Shown: positions 47,872-55,672 of the stretch, piece by piece
How the letters are laid out: every line of letters begins with the position of its first letter
Numbering within the stretch: position 1 is the stretch's first letter
Source: an uncultured Alphaproteobacteria bacterium
GTDB lineage: Bacteria > Pseudomonadota > Alphaproteobacteria > HIMB59
Assembly (NCBI GenBank): GCA_902521465.1
Contig: CABYRL010000001.1
Span: forward strand, 434,001 to 498,000
Reading direction: 5' to 3'
Length of the DNA: 64,000 nt
Notes under the pieces: generated by a model
Database searches by the model: none
Seen by the model: only the letters and a program-made list of their open reading frames with translations
What the model was told of the DNA's origin: nothing
Translations under genes and position numbers: made by a program

Positions 47872-48537
47872 ATGAAAAGATCTGAAATAAATGCTGCAAT
47901 ATCTGAAGCTAAAGATATGATCGATAGATATTCGTGGGTTCTACCTAAATGGGGCTATTGGTCTAAAGAAGAGTACAACAATAATCCTGACCTAAAAAAT
48001 TATTTAAAAAATCATCAAATGGGCTGGGATGTTACTGATTTTGGTAAAGGCGAATTTGAAAAAAAAGGTATCACCTTGTTTTGTATAAGGAATGGAATAC
48101 AGGGTAATAATGATGACAAACCCTATGCAGAAAAGTTATTGTTTATGAGAGAAGGTCAAGAAATTCCTTTTCATAGCCATAAGGTAAAACTAGAAGATAT
48201 AATTAATCGGGGAGGCGGGGAATTAGTAATTGAATTTTTAGAAGTAGACTCAAATCAAATTGAATTAAACTCCAAAATTGATGTTCTTGTTGATGGTGAA
48301 ATAGTTTCCGTTGCACCAAGAGAACCCTTAATTTTAAAAAGAGGTCAGAGCGTCACTGTTGAAAGAAACATATATCATAAATTTTACTCTGCTGAGGGTT
48401 CAGGAATGGTTATGGCAGGAGAGGTTTCTCAAGTCAACGATGATAATAAAGATAACTATTTTTTAGAAAGTGTGGGAAGGTTTACTGAAGTTGAAGAAGA
48501 TGAAGTTGCGATACATCCTCTCTGGAATGAAATATAA
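47872..48537 (+). CDS. D-lyxose isomerase
   Basis: 221-residue cupin-type isomerase (lyxose isomerase family, formerly DUF1498). LPKWGYWS near 24 is conserved, EIPFHSHKVKLEDIINRGGGEL near 103-124 has the metal-binding His pair and Glu, and IYHKFYSAEG near 168 supplies another His. It interconverts D-lyxose and D-xylulose (also D-mannose and D-fructose in some members). A GATAAT lies 10 bp before the ATG, giving a leader of only a few bases. Its stop overlaps the following kinase start by one base. Confidence 0.88.
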   Translation: MKRSEINAAISEAKDMIDRYSWVLPKWGYWSKEEYNNNPDLKNYLKNHQMGWDVTDFGKGEFEKKGITLFCIRNGIQGNNDDKPYAEKLLFMREGQEIPFHSHKVKLEDIINRGGGELVIEFLEVDSNQIELNSKIDVLVDGEIVSVAPREPLILKRGQSVTVERNIYHKFYSAEGSGMVMAGEVSQVNDDNKDNYFLESVGRFTEVEEDEVAIHPLWNEI

Positions 48538-49514
48538 TGCAAAGAGGTATAATTGCCCTTGGAATGTGGTGTGTAGATACCACATACAAAATAGATAATT
48601 TACCTGATAGAGGTAAATTAGAAGCAATTTCTAATACTTTTCAATGCGTAGGTGGAGGTCCATCAAATGTTTTGACGGATTTAAATTCTTTAGGATTTAA
48701 ACATCCAATGTACGCAATGGGATCAATTGGACTTGATACAGATGCATCAATTATAAAAAAACATTGTAGAGAAAATAAAATAGAGACTAAATATTTAATT
48801 GTATCAAAGCAAATTTCTACTTCTCATACCGTTTGTATGTTTGAAAAACAAAAAGAAAGAACTTTTTTATATTATCCAGGGGCAAACAGCTTACTTGATA
48901 AAAAACATTTTAAAATTAACCAATTAAAAATTTCACCTAAAGTTCTTTATGTCGGATATATTACACTATTAGGTAAATTGGACAAATTTGATGTTGACAA
49001 AAAAACTCGTTTATCAAAAGTTTTAAAAAAAGCTAAAAGTAAAAATGTGATAACAGTTTTAGATTTAGTTTCAAATAAGCACCCTAAATATAAAAATATT
49101 ATTGAAAGCTCATTGCCATTCACCGATTATTTGCTTTTGAATGAAATTGAAGCAGAGATACTATTTGATAAAAAAATTTACGACTTCAATAAAAAACTTA
49201 ATCAAAAAATCTTAATCAAGTTAATCAGTAAAGTTTTCAAAAAGGGTATTATTAGAGGAGTTGTTATTCATAGTCCAACTGAGTCGCTCTATTTTGATAG
49301 ATCAAAAAAAATTTACACTAAATCAAAGGTTTTACCAAAAAGCAGGGTAATAAATTCAGTTGGAGCTGGAGATGCTTTTTGTGCAGCATTTATATTTGGA
49401 ATACATGAAAATTGGGACATAAAAAAAACTCTCAAAAAAGCTCATGCAGCTGGGACATCTATGATGAAAGTTAATGCCTCTTCTGGAAATTTACCCAATA
49501 TATCTAAATTATAA
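48537..49514 (+). CDS. PfkB-family sugar kinase
   Basis: 325 residues. GGGPSNVLTDLNSLG near 38-52 is the sugar-binding segment, and NSVGAGDAFCAAF near 273 has the catalytic Asp and anion hole. It is coupled to the lyxose isomerase (1-bp overlap), so it is likely to phosphorylate a ketopentose or ketohexose in the same pathway. A xylulokinase of the FGGY type is also nearby, which makes the exact substrate unclear. It is convergent with the aldolase-like gene (6-bp stop overlap). Confidence 0.87.
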   Translation: MQRGIIALGMWCVDTTYKIDNLPDRGKLEAISNTFQCVGGGPSNVLTDLNSLGFKHPMYAMGSIGLDTDASIIKKHCRENKIETKYLIVSKQISTSHTVCMFEKQKERTFLYYPGANSLLDKKHFKINQLKISPKVLYVGYITLLGKLDKFDVDKKTRLSKVLKKAKSKNVITVLDLVSNKHPKYKNIIESSLPFTDYLLLNEIEAEILFDKKIYDFNKKLNQKILIKLISKVFKKGIIRGVVIHSPTESLYFDRSKKIYTKSKVLPKSRVINSVGAGDAFCAAFIFGIHENWDIKKTLKKAHAAGTSMMKVNASSGNLPNISKL

Positions 49515-50501
49515 TTTTAAAACTTTTTCAGTGATCTCAAGGTCTTTTAAAAGTTTCCTGTCGGGTATGAGTTTATTTTTCTTTAATTCAGAATGGTAAA
49601 GTTTTACAGCATCCTTAGGTTTAATGTTACTTTCAACAACTTCTCTCATAATTTTTACTAATAAGATAGGATCTTCAGCTAAGTTAATTTTTCTCCCAAA
49701 CAAAGCTACTTTTGCACCATATTGACTAGCTTTTTTAATTAATTCAAAACAATCTCTTGTCGTGCCCTTGCTACCCCCAAGAATACCAACAATAAGATTT
49801 TCAGGATCGAAGCTGGCTAGCTCCTCCATTGCTTTTGGACCATTGTAAGCTATTTTCAAAAAAAGAGGTCTCTCATCCTTAGTTTGCCCAGCTATTGCTT
49901 TTATAATGCAATCGTTAATGTAATCACCCATTTGTCTTATGTTCATATTTAGATCAATCGGGGAATTAAATACTTCTAAAAAATGTTTAAATTTATATTT
50001 AGAAGCCTCAATTCTATATTCTTTATAGGCATTTAACATTGCAAGGTCATAGTCAACATTATTAGAAAATGTTATAGAAAATAAACCAAGATTAACTAAT
50101 TTACTTACTTTGTTCATTTGAGCAGACCGAAAAGGTCTAGGATTAGTTTTTCTATAATTTCCATTTCTCATCAGCCAGATATCAGTCGTATCATTCATTC
50201 TAATAGCAGGTGTAATACTTGAATTTTTAAATAAATTTCTTTTTACAAGATCTTCACCAACTGATGCAGACATCAGCATAATATCTACTAAATTAGATTT
50301 AGTCATCGATATCATTGCATTTTTGTAATCTATTAGATTTTTATATCCTTTTAGTACTTTTCCATTTTCATTTCTTTTTGATCCAGGTGTTGTGATACCC
50401 ATTGCTAGATCGCCATCTTTAGCATCTGCTATAATGAAGTCTCTTGGAGAATATTTATTATTTTTTATTCTAAGAATTTTTTGATCTAAAGACTTTTTCA
50501 T
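49509..50501 (-). CDS. Class I aldolase-like TIM-barrel protein (DhnA/DeoC/LacD-type)
   Basis: 330 residues. LFLKIAYNGPKAMEEL near 213 gives a candidate Schiff-base Lys at 216. LIVGILGGSKGTTRDCFELIKKA near 232 and KVALFGRKINLAEDP near 260 are phosphate-loop segments of this barrel family. The N-terminus (about 1-100) is unlike canonical FbaB or DeoC. It is plausibly a phosphosugar aldolase acting after the neighbouring lyxose isomerase and kinases, but the substrate is unproven. It is divergent from xylB and appears leaderless, with a TATAAT 6 bases before the ATG at 50501. Confidence 0.65.
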   Translation of the reverse strand: MKKSLDQKILRIKNNKYSPRDFIIADAKDGDLAMGITTPGSKRNENGKVLKGYKNLIDYKNAMISMTKSNLVDIMLMSASVGEDLVKRNLFKNSSITPAIRMNDTTDIWLMRNGNYRKTNPRPFRSAQMNKVSKLVNLGLFSITFSNNVDYDLAMLNAYKEYRIEASKYKFKHFLEVFNSPIDLNMNIRQMGDYINDCIIKAIAGQTKDERPLFLKIAYNGPKAMEELASFDPENLIVGILGGSKGTTRDCFELIKKASQYGAKVALFGRKINLAEDPILLVKIMREVVESNIKPKDAVKLYHSELKKNKLIPDRKLLKDLEITEKVLKL

Positions 50502-50507
50502 AACTTG

Positions 50508-50513
50508 ATTATA
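50508..50513 (-). promoter_or_regulatory. -10 box (TATAAT) of the leaderless aldolase-like gene
   Basis: TATAAT then CAAGTT then ATG, identical in layout to the promoter at 47832. The block AATTGA(G)TATAATCAAGT is shared between the two sites. No good -35 is visible. The shared block suggests co-regulation of the hydroxyacid dehydrogenase and the aldolase-like gene. Confidence 0.55.
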
Positions 50514-50549
50514 CTCAATTCTAAAAATAGAAAATAGTTTTATTCTCTA

Positions 50550-50555
50550 TATAAT
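50550..50555 (+). promoter_or_regulatory. -10 box (TATAAT) of leaderless xylB
   Basis: TATAAT is followed by GTAAAA and then the xylB ATG at 50562, again a 6-base spacing that puts transcription start at the ATG. There is no ribosome-binding site in the gap. No convincing -35 is present. Confidence 0.55.
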
Positions 50556-50561
50556 GTAAAA

Positions 50562-52016
50562 ATGTATTTAGGTATTGATCTTGGTACTTCTTCGATGAAG
50601 TGTTTGCTACTTGGAGAAGAACAAGAAATTTTGTTTAGTGTAAATAGCGAAGATATACCACTGTCCACTCCTCAAAATGGCTGGTCAGAACAAGATCCAT
50701 CATTTTGGATAAAAGCGTTAGATCAGTGTATCAAACAAATTGTTTTGAAATTTGATTTATCTCAGATCAAAGCTGTATCTTTTTCCGGACATATGCATGG
50801 TGCAACTTGTATTGATAAAAATTATAAGGTCATAAGGCCATGCATACTTTGGAATGATACACGTAGTTTTAAGCAGTGCAGTCAAATTATGGCTGACGAG
50901 ACTGTTATGGATATAGCTGGAAATATAGCAATGCCTGGTTTTACATCACCAAAAATCTTATGGATGAAAGAACACGAAAGTGAAAATTTTAATTCAATTG
51001 CAAAGGTTTTATTGCCGAAAGACTATTTAAGGTTTTATTTAACAGGAGAGTTTTTTAGTGATTTGTCAGACGCAGCAGGCACTTATTGGTTAGATGTAAA
51101 AAATAGAACTTGGTCTAATAAACTTTTAGATATCGGCTCAATGGATATCTCGCAAATGCCTAAAACTTGTGAGGGTACCGATCAAACAGGTGTAATAAAA
51201 AAAGAGATTGCAGAAAGATATGGCTTTAATAACTCTTGCAAAGTATTTGGTGGAGCAGGAGATAATGCTGCCGCCGCTGTTGGATTAGGGCTTTACCAAG
51301 AGGGAAATGCTTCATTATCTTTAGGTACTTCTGGTGTAATTTTTGGCTCAACAAAAAATTTTTTAAAAAATTATGATGATGCGATACATTCCTTTTGCCA
51401 CTGCTTACCAGAAACATGGCATCTCATGTCAGTGATGCTCTCTTGTACCTCAAATGTTAATTGGTTTATAAATAATTTTAATTCATCAATTGATGAGATT
51501 AATAAAGTGTTAAGTTCTGTTTTAAATAATTTTTCTGATATAAATAGATACCCTTATTATCTTCCTTATCTCACAGGTGAAAGAACCCCAATTAATGACC
51601 CTCATATAAGAGCAAGTTTTCACGAAATGGGTATTGACACTCATCGAGATACATTAATATATAGTTTAATAGAAGGTATTTCTTTTGGTTTATATGATAA
51701 TTATACTTCTTTAGTTAAGACAGGTATAAAGTTAGATAACATCTTTGTAATAGGAGGTGGTTCTAAAAATGATAGCTGGATACAAATACTTGCTTCATTG
51801 ATGGAGAGAGATTTATCTATAACGGATGCTTCAGATACAATGGCTGCTTTTGGGGCTGCTAGAATAGCATTTCTTGGTTACAATAATTTAAAACCAAGTG
51901 AAGCCCTTAGTCTTCCAAAAGTCAAAAAAATTATAGGCAAGAATGAAATTCAAACGGATATCTTAAAAGACAGATTTTTAAGGTGGAAAAGCTTTTATTT
52001 AGGAAAAAATGTCTAG
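50562..52016 (+). CDS. xylB: Xylulokinase (FGGY family)
   Basis: 484 residues. LGIDLGTSSMKCLLL at 3-17 is the ATP-binding phosphate-1 loop, GHMHGATC near 77 is a xylulokinase hallmark, WNDTRS holds a substrate contact, and GGGSKNDSWIQILASL near 400 is the FGGY C-terminal motif. It makes D-xylulose 5-phosphate, which would enter the transketolase reactions. The upstream lyxose isomerase can supply D-xylulose. It overlaps the frcK-like gene by 8 bp. Confidence 0.93.
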   Translation: MYLGIDLGTSSMKCLLLGEEQEILFSVNSEDIPLSTPQNGWSEQDPSFWIKALDQCIKQIVLKFDLSQIKAVSFSGHMHGATCIDKNYKVIRPCILWNDTRSFKQCSQIMADETVMDIAGNIAMPGFTSPKILWMKEHESENFNSIAKVLLPKDYLRFYLTGEFFSDLSDAAGTYWLDVKNRTWSNKLLDIGSMDISQMPKTCEGTDQTGVIKKEIAERYGFNNSCKVFGGAGDNAAAAVGLGLYQEGNASLSLGTSGVIFGSTKNFLKNYDDAIHSFCHCLPETWHLMSVMLSCTSNVNWFINNFNSSIDEINKVLSSVLNNFSDINRYPYYLPYLTGERTPINDPHIRASFHEMGIDTHRDTLIYSLIEGISFGLYDNYTSLVKTGIKLDNIFVIGGGSKNDSWIQILASLMERDLSITDASDTMAAFGAARIAFLGYNNLKPSEALSLPKVKKIIGKNEIQTDILKDRFLRWKSFYLGKNV

Positions 52017-52647
52017 TAACCAAAGAATAGAATTCCCTGAATTAGTAAACAAAATACTAGAAAATGTTATTAAAATTAATCAAAGTCGTTATTTTATTGC
52101 AATTGCAGGAGCGCCAGCATCTGGAAAAAGCACAATATCTGAAAAATTAAAGTCTGAACTAATATCTAAAAACCACAAATCAAGTGTTCTTCAAATGGAT
52201 GGTTTCCATCTAGATAATAATATTCTTATGAAAAAAAAATTGATTGAGAGAAAAGGGGCACCAGAAACATTTGATGTACTAAGTTTATTAAATTGTTTAT
52301 TAAGATTAAAAAATGAGGGTGAAGTAATTGTTCCTATCTTCGATAGATCATTAGAACTATCAAGATCATCTGCATTAGTCATATCTGAGAATACAAAAAT
52401 TATAATAGTAGAGGGTAATTATTTATTGCTTGATCAAGAACCATGGAAAAAAATTCATAATTTTTTTGACACAACTATAATGATTGATTGTAATAAAGAT
52501 ATTTTAGAAAAAAGATTAATTGAAAGATGGGAGAGTTATGGGCTATCTAATGATCAAATTAAAAATAAAGTTTATAAAAATGATCTTCCAAATGGATTAA
52601 ATGTTATTAGTAAAAGTATTTCTGCTGAATTTAATTTAATAAACTAA
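52009..52647 (+). CDS. frcK: FrcK-like kinase (uridine/pantothenate-kinase fold)
   Basis: 212 residues. The P-loop is AIAGAPASGKST near residues 33-43. MDGFHLDNNIL near 63-73 and IVEGNYLLL near 128-136 are characteristic of the uridine-kinase-like family that includes FrcK of the rhizobial fructose-transport operon. The substrate is not established in the family. Here it is on the opposite strand to frcBCA and coupled to xylB (8-bp overlap), and it is convergent with frcA by 4 bp. Confidence 0.8.
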   Translation: MSSNQRIEFPELVNKILENVIKINQSRYFIAIAGAPASGKSTISEKLKSELISKNHKSSVLQMDGFHLDNNILMKKKLIERKGAPETFDVLSLLNCLLRLKNEGEVIVPIFDRSLELSRSSALVISENTKIIIVEGNYLLLDQEPWKKIHNFFDTTIMIDCNKDILEKRLIERWESYGLSNDQIKNKVYKNDLPNGLNVISKSISAEFNLIN

Positions 52648-53408
52648 TCTTTAGGTGGTTGCTTAGCACCTGTCATATATGCGACAGCATCAGACATTTC
52701 ATGTTTCTTTGGGTCAATTACACATAATCGGGTTCCAAGTCTATGAATATGTATTCTATCAGCTACTTCAAACACATGAGGCATGTTATGAGAAATTAAT
52801 ATGATGGGAATTCCTCTAGACCTCACCTCACCGATTAATTCTAAAACTCTTCTACTTTCTTTGACACCTAGAGCGGCAGTAGGCTCATCCATAATAACGA
52901 CTTTAGTTCCAAATGATGTTGCTCTTGCAACCGCAACACCTTGCCGTTGACCTCCAGACAATGTTTCAACTAATTGATTTATATTTTGTATGGTTAATAG
53001 ACCAAGATCAGACAGTCGTTTTCTAGCTTCATCTGCCATTGCTTTTTTATCTAAAAATTTTAAAAAACTACCCATAAAGCCTTTTTGTCTAATTTCTCTT
53101 CCTAAAAACATATTATCAGTGATTGATAAAGCAGGTGAAAGTGCAAGGTTCTGATAAACAGTTTCGATACCTAATTTTCTTGCTTCTATGGGTGATGTAA
53201 AAGTAACTTTATTTCCATCAAGCAATATTTCACCACTATCAGGTATAACAGCACCACATAACACCTTAATTAGTGTAGATTTTCCAGCACCATTGTCTCC
53301 AATTACTCCCAAAACCTCACCTGGATAAAGCTCTAAATCAGCACTATCGAGTGCAACAACTTTACCGTATTTTTTTGACAACTTATTTGCTACTAGCACT
53401 GGCTGCAT
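52644..53408 (-). CDS. frcA: Fructose-type ABC importer ATPase
   Basis: 254-residue single ABC domain. Walker A is GDNGAGKST near 36, the Q-loop is VYQNLALSP, the signature is LSGGQRQGVAVARA and Walker B is VVIMDEP. Most ribose-type importers (RbsA) have two ABC domains; FrcA-type has one, as here. The start is ATG at 53408, overlapping the frcC stop by one base (TAATG); the 26-codon upstream extension is rejected because it has no family match. It probably powers import of fructose, and possibly mannose or ribose. Confidence 0.9.
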   Translation of the reverse strand: MQPVLVANKLSKKYGKVVALDSADLELYPGEVLGVIGDNGAGKSTLIKVLCGAVIPDSGEILLDGNKVTFTSPIEARKLGIETVYQNLALSPALSITDNMFLGREIRQKGFMGSFLKFLDKKAMADEARKRLSDLGLLTIQNINQLVETLSGGQRQGVAVARATSFGTKVVIMDEPTAALGVKESRRVLELIGEVRSRGIPIILISHNMPHVFEVADRIHIHRLGTRLCVIDPKKHEMSDAVAYMTGAKQPPKD

Positions 53409-54502
53409 TATGCTGAGACCTTTCTTATCCATTGATCTATTCCAACAGCTACTATAATAAGACAACCTAAAGCAAATCTTTGCCACAATACATCAAGACC
53501 TGCTATGGACAGACCTGAGCTAAATACACCCACAATCAAAGCTCCAAATAAAGATCCAATTATAGTGCCCCTTCCACCAAAAAGAGATGTTCCACCTATC
53601 ACAACAGCTGTGATGGAGTCTAAGTTACCCTCATAAAAAGATGTTGGAGACACTGAACCAACTCTACCTATGGAAACCCATGCTCCAATAGCAACAACAA
53701 GACCAGCAACAGCATAAATTGATACTAACATCCTATCAGTTCTAATACCTGATAACTCAGCAGCCTCCTTATCATCGCCAATTGCGTAAACATGCCTCCC
53801 CCAAGCAGTTTTATTGAGTAAAAACCAGAGAAAAACGAAAATACCAATCATTAGGAACGCACCGTAAGTGAATACAAAACCCCCAAGATTTATTCTCTCA
53901 CCCCAAAAATGCAGAAGAGGAGCATTTACTTCAATATCGGAGCTTCTAATAGATTGAGATCCAGTAAAGAATATTACTAGTGCAAAAAATATATTCCAAG
54001 TTCCTAAAGTAACTATAAACGGAGGCAATCTTAAGCGGGTTACCAGTAACCCATTGAAAGCACCTGTTGCAATACCAGAGATAAACCCTACCGCTATTGC
54101 TGGGAGGGTTGGAACTCCCATTTCAACAGAAAGCTTACCCATAAATACTGATGCTAAAACCATCATTGCAGCAACACTTAAATCAATTCCAGCAGTTAAT
54201 ATTATTAAAGTTTGAGCAGCTGCAAGAATACCGACAATTGTAACTTGTTGTACAATCAGAGATAAATTAAAAGCAGAGAAAAATTTTCCTCCAGCGATGA
54301 AGCCGAATGCAATAACGCTTAATATTAAAATAATAACAGGAACTATTGTTGGATTACCGTGAAGAAAATGTTGAATTTTTTTTAGTGTAGTTTGTTCACC
54401 TAAATCAAAAGAGTGATGATCTTGATCTTTTTCACCTATATCAGTTGTGAATTTAGGTTGATCTTTTAGATCTTTAGAAATGTCATCAGAAACTTTATTC
54501 AT
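53408..54502 (-). CDS. frcC: Fructose-type ABC importer permease
   Basis: 364 residues. A hydrophilic N-terminus of about 50 residues is followed by 8-10 membrane helices of BPD_transp_2 type. TAGIDLSVAAMMVLASV near 104-120 and AVVIGGTSLFGGRGTIIGSLFGA near 298-320 are the conserved cytoplasmic coupling segments. It forms the channel for the sugar bound by FrcB. It lies 59 bp after frcB, a gap holding a perfect hairpin that may lower its expression relative to FrcB. Confidence 0.93.
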   Translation of the reverse strand: MNKVSDDISKDLKDQPKFTTDIGEKDQDHHSFDLGEQTTLKKIQHFLHGNPTIVPVIILILSVIAFGFIAGGKFFSAFNLSLIVQQVTIVGILAAAQTLIILTAGIDLSVAAMMVLASVFMGKLSVEMGVPTLPAIAVGFISGIATGAFNGLLVTRLRLPPFIVTLGTWNIFFALVIFFTGSQSIRSSDIEVNAPLLHFWGERINLGGFVFTYGAFLMIGIFVFLWFLLNKTAWGRHVYAIGDDKEAAELSGIRTDRMLVSIYAVAGLVVAIGAWVSIGRVGSVSPTSFYEGNLDSITAVVIGGTSLFGGRGTIIGSLFGALIVGVFSSGLSIAGLDVLWQRFALGCLIIVAVGIDQWIRKVSA

Positions 54503-54519
54503 TTAAAAAATATCATAAC

Positions 54520-54545
54520 TTCAGGGCAGAATAATCTGCCCTGAA
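54520..54545 (-). terminator. Hairpin between frcB and frcC (attenuator or mRNA stabiliser)
   Basis: Perfect 11-bp stem TTCAGGGCAGA / TCTGCCCTGAA with a 4-base loop, G+C-rich for this genome. The T-run comes about 9 bases after the stem on the minus strand, so it is not a classical terminator. Such hairpins after a binding-protein gene often protect its mRNA or attenuate downstream genes, giving high binding-protein levels. Confidence 0.65.
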
Positions 54546-54561
54546 TAATAAAATTATTGGA

Positions 54562-55596
54562 TTAACCCCAACATCTATCCATGCCTTCTTTGACACTAAT
54601 TGATGGAACTCCGCTAGCAGCATCATCTGTAACTAAGTTCACACCAGTGTTAAAGAAGTCAAGACCTGGAGTATTTTCAGGCTTTGAACCATCTTCAGCC
54701 CAAGCTTTAATCGCCTCAACACCAAGTGAAGCCATTAACAATGGGTATTGCTGAGATGTAGCACCTATAATTCCTCTTTCAACGTCAGCAACACCTGGGC
54801 AACCTCCGTCAACTGAAGCAATAAGAACGCTACCATCATCTTTTCCAACTGCTTTTAATGCCTCATAAGCACCAACAGCTGCTGGTTCATTAATAGTGTA
54901 TACAACGTTTATGTCTGGATCTTTTTGTAGACATTTTTCCATTGCAGTTCTTCCACCTTCTTCGTTACCGTTTGTAACTTCATTACAGATAATTCTTGGA
55001 TCATCCTCATCTCCCCATCTGGAAACATCTTTTACATCGATTCCAAATCCAGATAAGAAACCTTGATCTCTAAGAACACCAACAGAAGGTTGACTCTCGT
55101 TAAGGTCTAACATTGCAATTTTGGCATTAGCAGCATCTGCTCCTAACTTTGCAGCAACCCAAGCTCCACCTAACTCACCTGCCTTGAAGTTATCAGTTGC
55201 AAAAGTAGAGTCTGCAGCTGTAATTGGCTCTAGTGGTGTGTCAAGAGCTATGACTAGTAAACCATTGTCTTGAGCATTTTTTAATGGAGTAACAATAGCT
55301 TTTGTGTCAGATGCAGCAATTAAAATACCTTTTGCACCTGAAGCAATACAAGTCTCAATAGCTCTTACTTGAGTCTCATGGTCACCATCAACTTTACCCG
55401 CAAAGAATGATAATTTGACACCTAATTCATTAGCTCTCGCTTCTGCTCCTTCTTTCATTTTAACGAAGAAAGGATTGATGTCTGTTTTTGTAATTAAGCA
55501 AGCTTCAACAGCGTGGCTTCCTGCTTTTGCTGGCATAGTAGCAAAAGTAAAAGCAACAGCCATAAGTGAAGCTAGAACTAGAGATAATTTTCTCAT
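54562..55596 (-). CDS. frcB: Fructose-type ABC importer substrate-binding protein
   Basis: 344 residues. A signal peptide (residues 1-25, ending in PAKA) precedes a Peripla_BP_4 fold. [44 protein letters not shown] and VDGGCPGV closely follow the rhizobial FrcB sequence, so I am confident it binds fructose (FrcB also binds ribose and mannose). The gene is richer in G+C than its neighbours and uses favoured codons, consistent with strong expression. AGGAGG lies 8 bp before the ATG. Export is to the periplasm. Confidence 0.94.
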   Translation of the reverse strand: MRKLSLVLASLMAVAFTFATMPAKAGSHAVEACLITKTDINPFFVKMKEGAEARANELGVKLSFFAGKVDGDHETQVRAIETCIASGAKGILIAASDTKAIVTPLKNAQDNGLLVIALDTPLEPITAADSTFATDNFKAGELGGAWVAAKLGADAANAKIAMLDLNESQPSVGVLRDQGFLSGFGIDVKDVSRWGDEDDPRIICNEVTNGNEEGGRTAMEKCLQKDPDINVVYTINEPAAVGAYEALKAVGKDDGSVLIASVDGGCPGVADVERGIIGATSQQYPLLMASLGVEAIKAWAEDGSKPENTPGLDFFNTGVNLVTDDAASGVPSISVKEGMDRCWG

Positions 55597-55626
55597 AGTT
55601 ATTTCCTCCTATATATAGTCACATTC

Positions 55627-55641
55627 ACAATATCCTATTGT
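55627..55641. promoter_or_regulatory. Palindromic operator-like site upstream of frcB
   Basis: Perfect inverted repeat ACAATA-TCC-TATTGT. A perfect TTGACA -35 box (minus strand, 55644-55649) is 2 bp upstream, so a repressor here would block RNA polymerase. The -10 at 17 bp spacing is poor (GAATGT), so the exact promoter is uncertain. No matching regulator gene is in the window. Confidence 0.45.
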
Positions 55642-55672
55642 CATGTCAACATGCTAGCTAAATTTTAATTTT

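Noticed and set aside
53409-53486. Extending the FrcA ATPase upstream to MAKICFRLSYYSS
   Set aside because: The extra 26 codons overlap the 3' end of frcC, have no ABC homology, and the ATG at 53408 fits the one-base overlap.
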